A stretch of 64,000 nt of DNA, from positions 7,171,001-7,235,000 of the forward strand of contig NZ_CP050440.1 in the NCBI RefSeq assembly GCF_011769525.1. The letters are read 5' to 3'. The stretch's first letter is position 1. Each line of letters begins with the position of its first letter. Of this stretch, positions 20,229-28,550 are shown piece by piece. The notes beneath the pieces were generated by a model. It ran no database searches, was not told where the DNA came from, and saw nothing but the letters and a program-made list of their open reading frames with translations. The position numbers were made by a program, and so were the translations under genes. This DNA is from Tolypothrix sp. PCC 7910 (GTDB taxonomy: Bacteria; Cyanobacteriota; Cyanobacteriia; Cyanobacteriales; Nostocaceae).

Positions 20229-21726
20229 ATATTCTCTCAAGAAAGTTCCATATAAAATTCCAACACAAAGTTTGCCTTACCTCTGTATTCTTTACAGGGT
20301 TACTGTCATTTATTGAACCTGAAGAGGAATTACATTTTTCACATGAACAGCTTTTTCGTTTATGAAGCCTGTAATATTCTTGCTCCAGAGTAATTAATCC
20401 TGCCTTTTTGAAGTCTGATTTATTCAGACGGAGTTGATACTGTTTGTAGAAGTGTTTGCTTACTTCTTTCCGAATCCATTTATCCAATTCACGTATTTGT
20501 TGGATGTCTGTAATAACCATAAAAAAGCCCATCCAACTTTTTACTCTTTCTCCTAGCACACCACCACATACATCACATATTTTCTCACCACGACCAGTTA
20601 CTTTTCTATTAATCACATATTTGATAAAAAAGCTAAATCTATGTTTTACATTTTTACCAGTTTTATAAGAAAGCTCTTTATTAATTTTTTCTGTGATTCT
20701 TTCCTGAAAACGTAAAATGTTTCTTGGTTTAATTTTGATATGCTCAAGATTGAATTGAAACCCAACAAACTCTAAACTATCTTTAGCTATATCAACAGAT
20801 TTTGTTTTATTTTTATCAATATGCAATTCTAGCTTTATCTCTTGTAGCTTTTGAGCAACTTCTTTATTTACTAAAGCAATTAATTCTTCTTGTTTTAAGA
20901 GTATGACAAAATCATCTGCATAACGAACGTATCTCAGAGGATATTTTTTCGCTAAATCATTGATAACCCAACAATCAAATTCATGTAGATATAAATTTGC
21001 TAGCATTCCCGAAAGTACACCACCTTGAGGAATACCCTGAGTTCTAATAATTCTTTGTTTATTTAGAATGGGCTTGCGACGATGAAAAAATCGGTATCCA
21101 TATATTTTGCCATGTTGATTTTTATGTGGAAGTCCACCAGTTTTGATAAACCGTTTCAATAATTTAGTAGCCGGAGTATCTTGACCAAGCTTTCTCTCTA
21201 TAATTTCAAAAAGATATTCGTGAGATAACCTATCAAAAAATTTTACTATATCCGCATCTAAGGCAAATATAAAACCTTGTTTGATATAACCATGAATCAA
21301 GCTTGCTGCATAGGGTGCAGACTTTCCCTTTCTATACGCACAAGAAACTTTATCCAGTATAGGTGTCGCTCGAAAATCTTTTTCTATCTCTGTATAAATA
21401 GCATCATACAAGACTTTTTGAACGATAACATCACGTATGCTAGCGATCGATAAAATTCGCTTTCCACCAGATGGCTTATCTTTTTCTATCTGTCGAAAAG
21501 TATAAAACTGATATGTACCTTTAAGTAATCTATTTGATAGCAGCTGACACCGTAAGTCAAGCTCCTTCTTGAAGGTTTGGTAAGAAATACCATCTACCCC
21601 CATCTGAACTTTTGGCTCACCTTGCTGCAAGAAATCCGTTTTTTGTCGTTCGTAAGCTTCAAAGGCAGCCTTTAGCTTCTCAGGCTGAAAGTACTCAGTG
21701 AGTAACTCGTCCAAGCCCTTGGACAT
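20206..21726 (-). CDS. Orphan group II-like reverse transcriptase with maturase-like end
   Basis: The 506-residue protein (start MSKGLDELL at 21726) contains RT motifs in order: VDGISYQTF, KPSGGKRILSIASIRDVIVQ, ALDADIVKFFDRL, GIPQGGVLSGMLANLYLHEFD-like motif B near residue 240, and YVRYADDFVILL near residue 270. The layout follows group II intron RTs, including a segment like domain X (SWMGFF, LDKWIRKEV), but motif B has Ser-Gly instead of Ser-Pro. There is no endonuclease domain; instead there are Cys pairs (CDVCGG, CSCEKC). No intron domain V fits downstream, where darG overlaps. The gene opposes the restriction operon it sits in. A role in defence is plausible from context, not shown. An open extension to 21804 runs through the hairpin region and is not preferred. 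Confidence 0.85.
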   Translation of the reverse strand: MSKGLDELLTEYFQPEKLKAAFEAYERQKTDFLQQGEPKVQMGVDGISYQTFKKELDLRCQLLSNRLLKGTYQFYTFRQIEKDKPSGGKRILSIASIRDVIVQKVLYDAIYTEIEKDFRATPILDKVSCAYRKGKSAPYAASLIHGYIKQGFIFALDADIVKFFDRLSHEYLFEIIERKLGQDTPATKLLKRFIKTGGLPHKNQHGKIYGYRFFHRRKPILNKQRIIRTQGIPQGGVLSGMLANLYLHEFDCWVINDLAKKYPLRYVRYADDFVILLKQEELIALVNKEVAQKLQEIKLELHIDKNKTKSVDIAKDSLEFVGFQFNLEHIKIKPRNILRFQERITEKINKELSYKTGKNVKHRFSFFIKYVINRKVTGRGEKICDVCGGVLGERVKSWMGFFMVITDIQQIRELDKWIRKEVSKHFYKQYQLRLNKSDFKKAGLITLEQEYYRLHKRKSCSCEKCNSSSGSINDSNPVKNTEVRQTLCWNFIWNFLERIFKKLFPL

Positions 21727-21755
21727 ATTTTTATTTTGTAGTGATTTAATTACTT

Positions 21756-21995
21756 GGAAGTGCTTACTGCTAAGGCGGACAGAGAACGCTAGGCACTTCC
21801 TCAACCTGTCTCCTCTACTATGGTGTAGAGTATAACCATTACCTATTATTTCTAATAGGTATAAAGAAACTCCCTAGTAAGGTGGATCTTTGTTATGTCT
21901 TCCTACTGTGTAGTTTATCACAGATTGGAACAGCTACCCTCTTGGTTAAGACGCTTTTAGGCATCTTAAGGCAGGTTCTAAGACCTAACCAAGCA
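21756..21995 (-). ncRNA. Candidate structured RNA upstream of the reverse transcriptase
   Basis: Five strong inverted repeats follow each other in 240 bp directly upstream of the RT start. They are GGAAGTGC/GCACTTCC (21756-21763/21793-21800), CTCTAC/GTAGAG (21813-21818/21825-21830), ACCTATTA/TAATAGGT with a 4-nt loop (21841-21860), CTGTG/CACAG (21906-21923), and CTTGGTTA/TAACCAAG (21941-21948/21986-21993). The last encloses a 7-bp stem that pairs fully only on the minus strand, with one G-U. That strand bias suggests RNA transcribed with the RT. It could be a template or partner RNA, or a leader/attenuator; no known family was recognised. Confidence 0.5.
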
Positions 21996-22141
21996 TTATT
22001 AGACAGCATATCATCAGCTACTCACCAATTGCTTATAACTAGAATTTTCTATACCAAAAAAACATAAATTAAGTATTATCACCCTAAAGAGGATAGAGTA
22101 AATTCATTAAAATCATTCCACTAGACTTGCTAAAATAATTT

Positions 22142-25100
22142 ATGTCCCAACAAACTCCTGAGTATATTCACGTAGAAATGCCTACCATTCAGCAACTTAT
22201 AAGCATGGGTTGGCAGTATATAGAAGGCAGTTGGGACAATCCAGCAATTACTGAACGAGACAACTTTAAGCAAGTTCTACTGACACAACGCATCAAAGCT
22301 GCTATCAAACGCATCAACTTAGACGAAAACGGCAACCCTTGGCTAGATGATATCCAAGTTCAAACCGCAGTCAGTCAGTTAGAACGCCTGGGGGCAAATA
22401 GATTAATGGAAGCCAACCAAGCGGCTACGGAATTGCTACTTAAAGGCACTACAGTTTTAGGGCAAGACGGCAAACAGCACACGGTTCATTTTATTGAATT
22501 TGATCCCGAACATTGCGATCGCAACGATTTTCTCGCCATCAATCAATACAGAGTAGATCCGCCTTGGGCAACAGGTAATCGAGGATTTATCGTCCCAGAC
22601 ATCGTACTACTTGTTAACGGCATCCCTCTAGTAGTGATTGAATGCAAAAGCCCCAGGCTAGATAACCCGATAACCGAAGCAATTCAAGACTTATTAAAAT
22701 ACTCCAACCAACGGGGTAGCAGTCAACCAGAAGGCGCAGAAAAATTATTCCACTACAATCTGTTGATGATAGCAGCCTCTAGAGGACGGGCAGCAGCCGG
22801 AACCATCGGCGCAAATTATGAACATTATGTTGAGTGGAAAGATACCATTCCCAGTCCCCAAGCGGAAATTGCTACACAATTAGGCGTTGCGGAATTGAAT
22901 TTTCGCCAAACCCTCATCGCCGGGATGTTGAAACCAGCTAATCTGATCGACATCCTGCATAATTTCACCTTATTTAAAACTAGCGGCGGACGTACTATCA
23001 AAATAGTTCCCCGTTACCAGCAATATCGGGCAGTATATAAAGCATTGCAACGACTTCAACACAACCAGACTCGCGCCCAACATGGCACAGATGACCAACG
23101 CGGTGGGATTATCTGGCATACCCAAGGATCGGGTAAAAGCCTGACAATGGTTTACCTAATTCGGAAAATTCGCACCATCCGAGAATTACGCCGCTTTAAA
23201 ATTGTTGTGGTCACTGACCGTCGAGATTTAGAAAAACAACTTGCAGATACCGCCGTCCTCACTGGAGAACCATTACAAAAAGCGAAAACCGTTAAAAAGC
23301 TAGAACAATACTTGCAACAACCGGGTGCTGGCTTAGTCTTTGGAATGATTCAGAAATTTAAAGGCGGCAAAGATTCTGAAGAAGAAGCAGAAATAGAACT
23401 AATTCCGAAAAACCTCAATCCTTCCGAAAATATCTTAGTGCTAATTGACGAAGCACACCGTTCTCACGCCAAAACTCTCCACACCAATTTATTAGAAGCT
23501 TTACCTAACTGTGTCCGTATTGGCTTTACTGGTACACCCATTGTCAAAGCTGCCAAAAAAACCACCATACAAATCTTTGGCTCATTTATTGACGAATACA
23601 ATATTCGTAAATCCCAAGAAGATAAAGTCACTTTGCCCATTGTCTACGAAGGATTAGAAGCTAGAGGCACTGTAACCCAAGGTGATGACCTCGACCAACT
23701 TTTTGAAATTATCTTTACCCATAAAACCCCAGAAGAACGAGCGCAAATTAAAGCTAGATACGCGACTAAAACCCAAGTTGGCGAAGCACGGGAACTAATT
23801 AAAGCCAAAGCTAAAAGTATGTTGCGTCATTATATTGAGCGCATTTTAGCAGGAGGCTTTAAGGCGCAAGTAGTCGCCTCTACCCGTCTCGCTGCAGTCC
23901 GTTACCAAGAAGCATTTGTCGAAGCGCAACGAGAAATAGTACAGCAACTAGAACACCGCGCCCTCATTCTGCAAAGTCTTGATGCGGAGGCTTTAGAATC
24001 GCGTGATGCCGAAACTCGTTTTTTTGTTCAAGCACTCCCACATCTAGAAACCATCCGCAAGCTAGAATTTGCTACAGTCATCTCTGGTGATAAAGGTGAT
24101 GATCATAGCTGGAAAAAGTGGACAGATAAAAGTCAACAAGAAATTAATATTGAGAAATTTAAAAAGTTTTTAGACCAAGATAGTCTAGCGATTTTAATCG
24201 TAAAAAATATGCTGTTAACGGGTTTTGATGCACCGTTAGAACAAGTTTTATACTTAGACAGGTCACTTAAAGAATACGAATTGCTGCAAGCGATCGCTCG
24301 TGTTAACCGAGTGTATAATGATAAAAAAACAGAGGGCTTAGTAGTCGATTATTACGGTGTTGATATCGCTGCTGCTCTTTCAGTTTACGAGAATGTTGAT
24401 ACAGAATCAGCCTGGTTTGATATTCGTGCAGAATTACCCAAATTGCGCGAGAGGCATCAGCGAGTTATTGCTCTATTCACTGAAAAAGGATACACAATTG
24501 ATGATGTAGATGCTTGTGTAGACTTACTGAGAGATGAAAGGCTTAGAGTTGAATTTAATGACTGTTTCAAAGATTTTCTCAACACTCTTGATACAATACT
24601 GCCCAGACCCGAAGCACGTCAGCCTTACAATTTCGTTCGAGATGCCAAAAAACTTGGCTTTATCAAAAAAGCTGTTGCTGACCTGTACAGAGATGAAAAA
24701 CTTAATATTGTTAGCGCCAAAGAAAAAGTTAGGGCATTAATAGACCAATATATTGAATCCCAAGGTATTGACCCCAAAGTACCACCGATTGATATCATGT
24801 CCTTGGATTTTAAAACTCATGTCCAGCGTCATCGCTCAATTAAAGCACAAGCTGCAGAAATGGAATTCGCTGCCCGTCACTATATCAATGTAAATTATGA
24901 AGAAAACCCAGTTTACTATAGGAATTTAAGTGAAAGACTGACAGAAATTCTGGAATCTTTAGCTGATAATTGGGAAGAAAAAGTTGAGGCTTTACGGAAG
25001 TATATAGAACAAATCCAAGCTGGTCGTACTACAGATGAGACTGGATTAGATCCCAAAACTCAAATGCCATTTCTCAACATTTTAGGTGAATTTTCACAGC

Positions 25101-25324
25101 AACCACTCCCCGAACTTGCTCAAGCAACTGTAGAAATTGTTGCACACATCGTCCAAGAAGTACGACGGGTCAATTGGGGTAGCCAAATAGTCCAAGAAGA
25201 TTTAAGAAAGTGGATAGCAGGCTACTTGGACGATCGCGATTTAGTGAGTTACGACCAATTAGAAAAAGTCGCGGATAAACTAGTGCAACTAGCGCGGAGA
25301 AATCGTGATAATTTAATGGCATGA
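22142..25324 (+). CDS. hsdR: Type I restriction endonuclease subunit HsdR
   Basis: The 1060-residue protein has an N-terminal PD-(D/E)xK nuclease (PDIVLLVNGIPLVVIECKSP at about residue 160), then a helicase motor with Walker A TQGSGKSL (about residue 325), DEAH box LIDEAHRSH, and motif III IGFTGTPI. A later RecA domain includes LLTGFDAP and AIARVNRVY. The protein translocates DNA and cuts at a distance when HsdS/HsdM find unmodified sites. It completes the restriction system whose other subunits lie 3.7 kb upstream, beyond darTG and the RT. Its stop overlaps the ATG of the metallopeptidase gene (ATGA). Length and motifs are complete. Confidence 0.95.
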   Translation: MSQQTPEYIHVEMPTIQQLISMGWQYIEGSWDNPAITERDNFKQVLLTQRIKAAIKRINLDENGNPWLDDIQVQTAVSQLERLGANRLMEANQAATELLLKGTTVLGQDGKQHTVHFIEFDPEHCDRNDFLAINQYRVDPPWATGNRGFIVPDIVLLVNGIPLVVIECKSPRLDNPITEAIQDLLKYSNQRGSSQPEGAEKLFHYNLLMIAASRGRAAAGTIGANYEHYVEWKDTIPSPQAEIATQLGVAELNFRQTLIAGMLKPANLIDILHNFTLFKTSGGRTIKIVPRYQQYRAVYKALQRLQHNQTRAQHGTDDQRGGIIWHTQGSGKSLTMVYLIRKIRTIRELRRFKIVVVTDRRDLEKQLADTAVLTGEPLQKAKTVKKLEQYLQQPGAGLVFGMIQKFKGGKDSEEEAEIELIPKNLNPSENILVLIDEAHRSHAKTLHTNLLEALPNCVRIGFTGTPIVKAAKKTTIQIFGSFIDEYNIRKSQEDKVTLPIVYEGLEARGTVTQGDDLDQLFEIIFTHKTPEERAQIKARYATKTQVGEARELIKAKAKSMLRHYIERILAGGFKAQVVASTRLAAVRYQEAFVEAQREIVQQLEHRALILQSLDAEALESRDAETRFFVQALPHLETIRKLEFATVISGDKGDDHSWKKWTDKSQQEINIEKFKKFLDQDSLAILIVKNMLLTGFDAPLEQVLYLDRSLKEYELLQAIARVNRVYNDKKTEGLVVDYYGVDIAAALSVYENVDTESAWFDIRAELPKLRERHQRVIALFTEKGYTIDDVDACVDLLRDERLRVEFNDCFKDFLNTLDTILPRPEARQPYNFVRDAKKLGFIKKAVADLYRDEKLNIVSAKEKVRALIDQYIESQGIDPKVPPIDIMSLDFKTHVQRHRSIKAQAAEMEFAARHYINVNYEENPVYYRNLSERLTEILESLADNWEEKVEALRKYIEQIQAGRTTDETGLDPKTQMPFLNILGEFSQQPLPELAQATVEIVAHIVQEVRRVNWGSQIVQEDLRKWIAGYLDDRDLVSYDQLEKVADKLVQLARRNRDNLMA

Positions 25325-26019
25325 CAACTATCACCTTTGGCGACCTCAGTTTTGAAATCCGCCACAGTTCCAAACGCCGCACCATAGGTATTACCGTCGA
25401 ACGTGACGGTAAATTAGTCTTGGCTTCTCCCCCAGAAGTACCAATAGAAACACTAGAAAAAATTGTCAGTGATAAACGGTACTGGATTTACAGCAAGCTT
25501 TTAAAAAAAGAATCATTAAATCCTCCAGTTAACGTTAAAGAATACGTCTCAGGCGAGGGGTTCTATTACTTAGGACGTAGTTATCGTCTTAAAATAGTTG
25601 ATGAGGCGCAAACACAACCATTCTTAAGACTATACCAAAGCCGCTTTGAGTTACAACAGCAAGCACAAGCCCAAGGTCGAGAACACTTTATTCAGTGGTA
25701 TCGAAAACGTCTTCAGGCAATTATAGAACAACAAATCACCACACTGATTAAACGAGTTGCTACTTCACCTCGTTCTATCCAAGTACGTGAGTTAGGTAAT
25801 CATTGGGCTTCTTGCGGACACAAGGGAGATTTATATTTTCACTGGCGAGTGGCAATGCTACCGCGAACGATGATTGAGTATTTGGCAGTTCATGAATTAG
25901 TGCATCTAATTGAACCAAATCACAGCACTGAATTTTGGCATAGGCTGGAGCGTATTATGCCAGATTATCTCGAAAGGAAGCAGTGGCTAGCTGAGAATGG
26001 GGCAATTTATAATCTTTAG
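25321..26019 (+). CDS. YgjP-type (M48-like, DUF45) zinc metallopeptidase
   Basis: The 232-residue protein has an N-terminal beta-rich part (RRTIGITVERDGKLVLASPP) and the zinc motif VHELVHLIEPNHSTEFW near residue 195: a HExxH with a downstream His. A preceding WASCGHKGDLYFHWR motif matches the family. It overlaps hsdR by 4 bp, so it is translationally coupled to it. Such peptidases are repeatedly found next to type I restriction genes, where a role in controlling HsdR turnover has been suggested but is not established. The catalytic residues look intact. Confidence 0.88.
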   Translation: MTTITFGDLSFEIRHSSKRRTIGITVERDGKLVLASPPEVPIETLEKIVSDKRYWIYSKLLKKESLNPPVNVKEYVSGEGFYYLGRSYRLKIVDEAQTQPFLRLYQSRFELQQQAQAQGREHFIQWYRKRLQAIIEQQITTLIKRVATSPRSIQVRELGNHWASCGHKGDLYFHWRVAMLPRTMIEYLAVHELVHLIEPNHSTEFWHRLERIMPDYLERKQWLAENGAIYNL

Positions 26020-26154
26020 AAAGATATGAAATTATAGAAGCGATCGCTTTTATATAAAGTTGGAAATAATGTGTTCATATTCTACAGATTTTTGATAATT
26101 TCCCATTTCTGTAAATGACATAAAACACCTCTGGCAATGTCTATATATCTACTA

Positions 26155-26446
26155 ACCTGGAATTTTAAACCTTGCACCCAGATTAGGACATCCTGAAAAT
26201 AAATGGAATTTATGGCAATGTCTGCGACGGGCTTCGCCTACGCTCTTTTGCGTTACTTTCAACTGCCATTCAATTTTGTAGCAAGCTAACTCAAAATAAC
26301 AAGCTACACAAAACCGAGCAGGCTCAAGCTTTATTTCTACAACTGGTAATATTTGCGCTCATCTATCGGCATCAACCCCCACAACCTTAGCCAAAGCCTT
26401 CTAATACTGGTGAGACGGTGGGGATTAAAGCGGAATTTTCCCATCG
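26155..26446 (-). pseudogene. Decayed second tniQ fragment
   Basis: Read on the minus strand, this stretch encodes pieces closely matching the intact TniQ at 29405. They are KFRFNP, VVGVDADR then a stop, RFCVACYFELACYKIEWQLKVTQ, and GCPNLGARFK. At least one in-frame stop and frame changes are present, and a short dispersed repeat is inserted near 26219-26245. It lacks the N-terminus and the last zinc-binding pair. It shows that the element once carried, or was built from, a second transposition gene set. It has the same orientation as tnsB-tnsC-tniQ. Confidence 0.82.
26219..26245. repeat. Small dispersed repeat inserted in the tniQ relic
   Basis: The sequence GTCTGCGACGGGCTTCGCCT followed by ACGC is of the small-dispersed-repeat type common in Nostocales. 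An inverted relative (GCGTAGGCGAAGCCCGCCGT) lies at about 26448-26467, so the relic is bounded by two inverted copies. Confidence 0.6.
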
Positions 26447-26447
26447 A

Positions 26448-26482
26448 GCGTAGGCGAAGCCCGCCGTTCGCGGTAGCGTCTC
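26448..26482. repeat. Inverted copy of the small dispersed repeat
   Basis: GCGTAGGCGAAGCCCGCCGT then a GC-rich tail. It is the reverse complement relative of the copy at 26219, between the tniQ relic and the small ribbon-helix-helix gene. Confidence 0.55.
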
Positions 26483-26501
26483 TGAAAGAGAAGGCATTGC
26501 T

Positions 26502-26678
26502 TCACTTCCCTTTTCCTTGATTTGGCGAAATCGTTCCATCCGCCTGCGCTTGTCTAATTGCTCGTTTGAGAATTAACACCGCCATTTGCGACAAAGAACG
26601 CTCCTCTGCATCTGCCAGTTGTTGCAGAGCTTCTTTGTCCTCTTCTTCCATGTAAATACTCAGTGTTACTTTCCCCAT
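26502..26678 (-). CDS. Small ribbon-helix-helix (CopG/Arc-like) protein
   Basis: The 58-residue reading frame starts MGKVTLSIYMEEEDKEAL and ends ISPNQGKGK. The pattern, a short beta strand (VTLSIYM) followed by two helices (EEDKEALQQLADAEERS, LSQMAVLILKRAIRQA), is that of ribbon-helix-helix DNA-binding proteins, often plasmid, transposon or antitoxin regulators. No toxin gene is adjacent. It is divergent from the 26850 gene. No other gene overlaps it, and the frame has no internal stop. The family assignment rests on pattern only. Confidence 0.7.
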   Translation of the reverse strand: MGKVTLSIYMEEEDKEALQQLADAEERSLSQMAVLILKRAIRQAQADGTISPNQGKGK

Positions 26679-26782
26679 GTGACTATCATCAGTTTTTCTA
26701 TGTATTTTTATATTAAATCACTAAAAACAAATAATTTTAAATGGAAGTACATAAAATCTATGTATAATTACTGATAAGTCAA

Positions 26783-26820
26783 AAGCCAGCGCACAACTTT
26801 CTCAGGGCCGACGCTGGCTT
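26783..26820 (+). promoter_or_regulatory. Hairpin in the leader of the 26850 gene
   Basis: AAGCCAGCG (26783-26791) pairs perfectly with CGCTGGCTT (26812-26820) across a 20-nt loop, 30 bp before the ATG at 26850. It could be an attenuator, a terminator for upstream transcription, or a leader structure. There is no long T-run after it. Confidence 0.5.
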
Positions 26821-26849
26821 CTGGCTCCCTTTCACAGGAGACATATTCC

Positions 26850-27368
26850 ATGTTAAGACCTGTTTGCCACAAAACGGATGAATACAGAGACTACCAACAA
26901 GCCTTAGATGACTTCGGTATTGCTGAACTATTGGCGAAACTAAGCGATTACTGTGAACTGCAAGAACAGGAAAGTTTAGTAGCAGTGTTAATTTCTCAAC
27001 TAACCCAGAGTATTGATGCTCAACTGATTGCTAATTATTTGAGTGCGATCAATAACAATCAACAAAATTCACTCCCAAGATTAATCACCCAGCATTTTTC
27101 TCCGAGTTCTGTTGATTTACCTGAAGACTTCCCAAATACAGCAAAGACACCCCGGTTTTTGTACGGCGATAAATTGCGTTGGATTGGTTCTGACACCGAT
27201 TGGGGAACTGCGATCGGCAGATTTTATAGCTTTGCTCCCCATCTTTGCTCCTGGACTTGGTGTTACCTGATTTGGTTGAGCAAAGACAGTCCCAGTGCTG
27301 CTTGGATATCAGCTGATATTGCCTGGGAAGAGGATTTAGAAGCACTGGACGCGGAGCCAATGTTATGA
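26850..27368 (+). CDS. Hypothetical cyanobacterial accessory protein
   Basis: The 172-residue protein is acidic, with an N-terminal helical half (EYRDYQQALDDFGIAELLAKLSDYC) and a Trp-rich C-terminal half (KLRWIGSDTDWGTAIGRFY, LCSWTWCYLIWL). I do not recognise a named domain; it is cytoplasmic by composition. An AGGAGA Shine-Dalgarno-like sequence precedes the ATG. Its stop overlaps the ATG of the next gene by 4 bp (ATGA), and that partner has a helix-turn-helix, so the two probably work together. Cargo of the CAST. Confidence 0.65.
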   Translation: MLRPVCHKTDEYRDYQQALDDFGIAELLAKLSDYCELQEQESLVAVLISQLTQSIDAQLIANYLSAINNNQQNSLPRLITQHFSPSSVDLPEDFPNTAKTPRFLYGDKLRWIGSDTDWGTAIGRFYSFAPHLCSWTWCYLIWLSKDSPSAAWISADIAWEEDLEALDAEPML

Positions 27369-27670
27369 CTAGTCCGCGTCCTTTACAGGTACGAGAGCAA
27401 AATTTGATTGATCTCTATAGCCATTGTCAACTAGGAATGACACCCAAGAATTTTTATGCCAAGTGGGATGTCAATCATGAGGCGATCGCTCGGATTTGCT
27501 CTCGCTCAGTATCAACTGTCCGGCGTTGGTTTTCCAAGGGACGCAATTACCGCCGACCAACACCAACTGATTTACGCCATCTTGCCCTCATGGACTTCCT
27601 ACTAGAACACTTTGAGGAAATTCCAGAAGAATTTCTGAAAATACTCTGTTCTCTGACAGGACATAAGTAG
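27365..27670 (+). CDS. Small helix-turn-helix protein, partner of the preceding gene
   Basis: The 101-residue basic protein has a helix-turn-helix-like region in the centre (IARICSRSVSTVRRWFSKGRN), as in resolvase-type or transposase-associated DNA-binding domains, followed by a helical tail (LMDFLLEHFEEIPEEFLKIL). It overlaps the upstream gene by 4 bp. Sequence-specific DNA binding is likely; the target is not known. A stem-loop terminator candidate follows at 27719. Confidence 0.65.
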   Translation: MTSPRPLQVREQNLIDLYSHCQLGMTPKNFYAKWDVNHEAIARICSRSVSTVRRWFSKGRNYRRPTPTDLRHLALMDFLLEHFEEIPEEFLKILCSLTGHK

Positions 27671-27718
27671 GAATTGAAAGGTCAACCAATTGCAATGTCA
27701 TCCTGACATTTTTTTACC

Positions 27719-27742
27719 AGCCACTCTCACAGTAGGGTGGCT
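27719..27742 (+). terminator. Probable terminator after the two-gene unit
   Basis: AGCCAC (27719-27724) pairs with GTGGCT (27737-27742), extended by further imperfect pairs, and is followed by a short T-rich stretch (TTTAGTCTT). It lies about 50 bp after the stop of the helix-turn-helix gene. Confidence 0.55.
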
Positions 27743-27824
27743 TTAGTCTTGGGAATGTTTAAGCAACCTTTGTCTATTAACTGCAATTCACCAGCTAAAT
27801 CATAGGTATGATCGGGAGGTTTTT

Positions 27825-28022
27825 GTGACCTACATTGAAAAGCTAAATCCTTGGTGTATAGTCCGCCATTTTCCTAATATGCAACACCAAATAGTTGCTC
27901 GTTTTCGCCACCGGAGTGATGCGGAAGCTCATTCCCAAGTTCTACACCGACTGATACCAAATGCAACTTTCACAGTCATTTTTAATCCGGCAGTCGAGCA
28001 AGCAGCGCAAATTAGACTATGA
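27825..28022 (+). CDS. Short conserved-looking protein, function unknown
   Basis: The 65-residue protein starts with GTG at 27825, preceded by a good ribosome-binding sequence (GGGAGG) seven bases upstream, which supports translation. It is basic, with several His/Arg residues (IVRHFPNMQHQIVARFRHRSDAEAH) and a beta-like end (ATFTVIFNP). No named family is recognised. It lies in the cargo between the two-gene unit and the second tnsC. Confidence 0.6.
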   Translation: MTYIEKLNPWCIVRHFPNMQHQIVARFRHRSDAEAHSQVLHRLIPNATFTVIFNPAVEQAAQIRL

Positions 28023-28550
28023 TTTGGTCATTCTGGGAGCCAATTTAATTTGTAGCGAGCCTCTTTCAGAGGATCTTTGCTAACGCATTTTAACCCAACA
28101 TCGTTTTATCATAGGAACTACAAGCGATCGCATTCAGGATGATCTGATCTCATGTCCTTTTAGAACACTTGTCATTGCTGCGTTCCACTGCGTTGCGCTC
28201 GCAATGACATATCACAAGTAATTTGTCGGATATGATATGATTCCTTACTTTCTTACGCTCACCGAGGAATATCTACTGCCACGATACTGGATTAGCCCTA
28301 ACTAAATATCAATTTTCTTGTTCGTTGGAACATAAAAATATCCTCCTTCGCTACTTTTTTCTCAACTGAAGCAAGGGAGGATTATTAGTGGCTAAACATT
28401 GCGAAAAATACTAAGGGATTACATTGGCTTGGCAATCACTAAAACTTGTAATACTTTGCTAGTTATATAAATTTTATAAAACATAGCTAATACCAAGTAT
28501 CAACACAAAATGTCGGAAATTTCAACCTTGCCACATAGTTTATTGAGCCG
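28023..28550. other. Non-coding cargo DNA with an imperfect palindrome
   Basis: No gene was found in about 530 bp. Positions 28167-28219 form a dispersed-repeat-like palindrome: ACTTGT and GTCATTGC on the left pair with GCAATGAC and ACAAGT on the right. It separates convergent genes (28022 and the second tnsC). Confidence 0.55.

Noticed and set aside
20206..21726. The reverse transcriptase as the DGR enzyme for the FGE variable regions
   Set aside because: DGR RTs have a Ser-Gln in motif B and a nearby template repeat and avd; this one has Gln-Gly-Gly-Val-Leu-Ser-Gly and group II-like N-terminal motifs, and no template repeat resembling 38122-38257 is near.
20206..22100. A complete group II intron or a retron
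   Set aside because: No domain V-like hairpin can lie downstream, since darG coding sequence overlaps the RT end; the protein is too long and lacks the retron-specific motifs I know.
26586..26774. Plus-strand 62-codon frame
   Set aside because: It runs antisense to the better-supported ribbon-helix-helix gene on the minus strand and has an unlikely composition.
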